Assembly (NCBI GenBank): GCA_003485765.1 | Contig: DNHS01000046.1 | Coordinates: 1 to 7,040 of the forward strand | Reading direction: 5' to 3' | DNA: 7,040 nucleotides | DNA from: Candidatus Omnitrophota bacterium | GTDB taxonomy: Bacteria; Omnitrophota; Gorgyraeia; Gorgyraeales; Gorgyraeaceae | Shown: one piece after another, positions 6,799 to 7,040 of the stretch | Numbering within the stretch: the stretch's first letter is position 1 | How the letters are laid out: each line of letters begins with the position of its first letter | Notes under the pieces: generated by a model | What the model saw: the letters and a program-made list of their open reading frames with translations, nothing else | Databases searched by the model: none | Told to the model about the DNA's origin: nothing | Made by a program: the position numbers and the translations under genes

Positions 6799-7040
6799 AT
6801 GGGAGAATTTGATATTGCAATTACTGGCACTCGTGTAATCGAATTGACAATTGCCCAAGAATTATCGGCGGCGTATAAAAATATCATTGTTTTAGAAAAG
6901 AAATATCCTTTGGTAGGGAGACAAGTTATAGTAATAGCGAAGTAATACATGGCGGAGTGTATTACTTCGGTAACACCATCAAAGCGAAGCTATTTGCTAT
7001 ATGAGGAAGCTTTTAACTGCTTATGCCGTCCGGATAAGGG
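6799..7040 (+). pseudogene. Decayed FAD-dependent oxidoreductase (LhgO/DAO type), N-terminal part, frameshifted and cut by window edge
   Basis: From ATG 6799 one frame reads MGEFDIAITGTRVIELTIAQ and then an ELS...NIIVLEK segment, the start of an FAD-binding Rossmann fold, and stops at TAA 6943. From about 6909 the homology moves to another frame: FGRETSYSNSEVIHGGVYY (6909-6965), the highly typical RExSxRNSEVIHxGxYY signature of L-2-hydroxyglutarate oxidase-like enzymes, followed by IKAKL. That frame stops at TGA 7002, while from about 6995 the third frame continues with a RKLL segment that fits the family helix. At least two frameshifts are therefore needed. The dinucleotide-binding GxGxxG is also broken: it reads G-T-R-V-I-E, so two of the three glycines are lost. 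Point damage plus indels argue for a real pseudogene rather than only sequencing error. No convincing ribosome binding site precedes it. The gene probably once belonged to this sugar cluster (inference). Confidence 0.85.
6938..6969. repeat. Perfect 11-bp inverted repeat with 10-nt loop
   Basis: CGAAGTAATAC (6938-6948) and GTATTACTTCG (6959-6969) are exact reverse complements around a 10-nt spacer. It lies within the degenerate oxidoreductase, over its NSEVIHGGVYY segment. No T-run follows (the next bases are GTAACACC), so it is not a typical intrinsic terminator. It could form a hairpin in RNA or single-stranded DNA; function unknown. Confidence 0.8.

Noticed and set aside
6938..6969. Inverted repeat read as an intrinsic terminator for the operon
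   Set aside because: No T-run follows on either strand, and the stem is AT-rich with a 10-nt loop.

Overview
The window looks like part of a bacterial surface-glycan locus centred on nonulosonic (sialic-acid-like) sugar biosynthesis. Seven genes and one decayed gene all lie on the + strand. They are packed with gaps of 1 to 44 nt, with no obvious terminator between them, so they probably form one operon that enters from the left edge. GC content is moderate and uneven: about 50% in a sampled line of the first gene and about 33% in sampled lines of the last gene and the decayed gene. Nothing in the sequence fixes a taxon; an uncultured or environmental bacterium with an O-antigen, capsule or flagellin-glycosylation locus is a fair guess.

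Layout: (1) 1-776, the C-terminal part of a PseB-type UDP-GlcNAc 4,6-dehydratase cut by the window edge. (2) 805-2121, a class III (glutamate-1-semialdehyde aminomutase-like) PLP aminotransferase. (3) 2125-3006, an aldo/keto reductase carrying a small 3 x 12-bp tandem repeat near its end. (4) 3009-3956, an RmlD-like extended SDR sugar-nucleotide reductase or epimerase. (5) 3972-5126, a zinc-finger SAM-dependent methyltransferase. (6) 5146-6207, a NeuB-family nonulosonate synthase. (7) 6209-6754, a RimL/PseH-like GNAT acetyltransferase. (8) 6799-7040, the start of a frameshifted FAD-dependent oxidoreductase (LhgO/DAO type), with a perfect 11-bp inverted repeat inside it.

How they may work together: PseB makes a 4-keto-6-deoxy UDP-HexNAc, an aminotransferase would install the 4-amino group, the GNAT would acetylate it, and the NeuB homologue would condense the freed hexose with phosphoenolpyruvate to give a nine-carbon acid. 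The two redox enzymes and the methyltransferase between pseB and neuB suggest a further-modified sugar. The usual DegT-type PseC aminotransferase, the PseG nucleotidase and the PseF cytidylyltransferase are not in the window. They may lie outside it, or the class III aminotransferase may replace PseC. The enzyme families are clear from motifs; the exact sugar product is inference.
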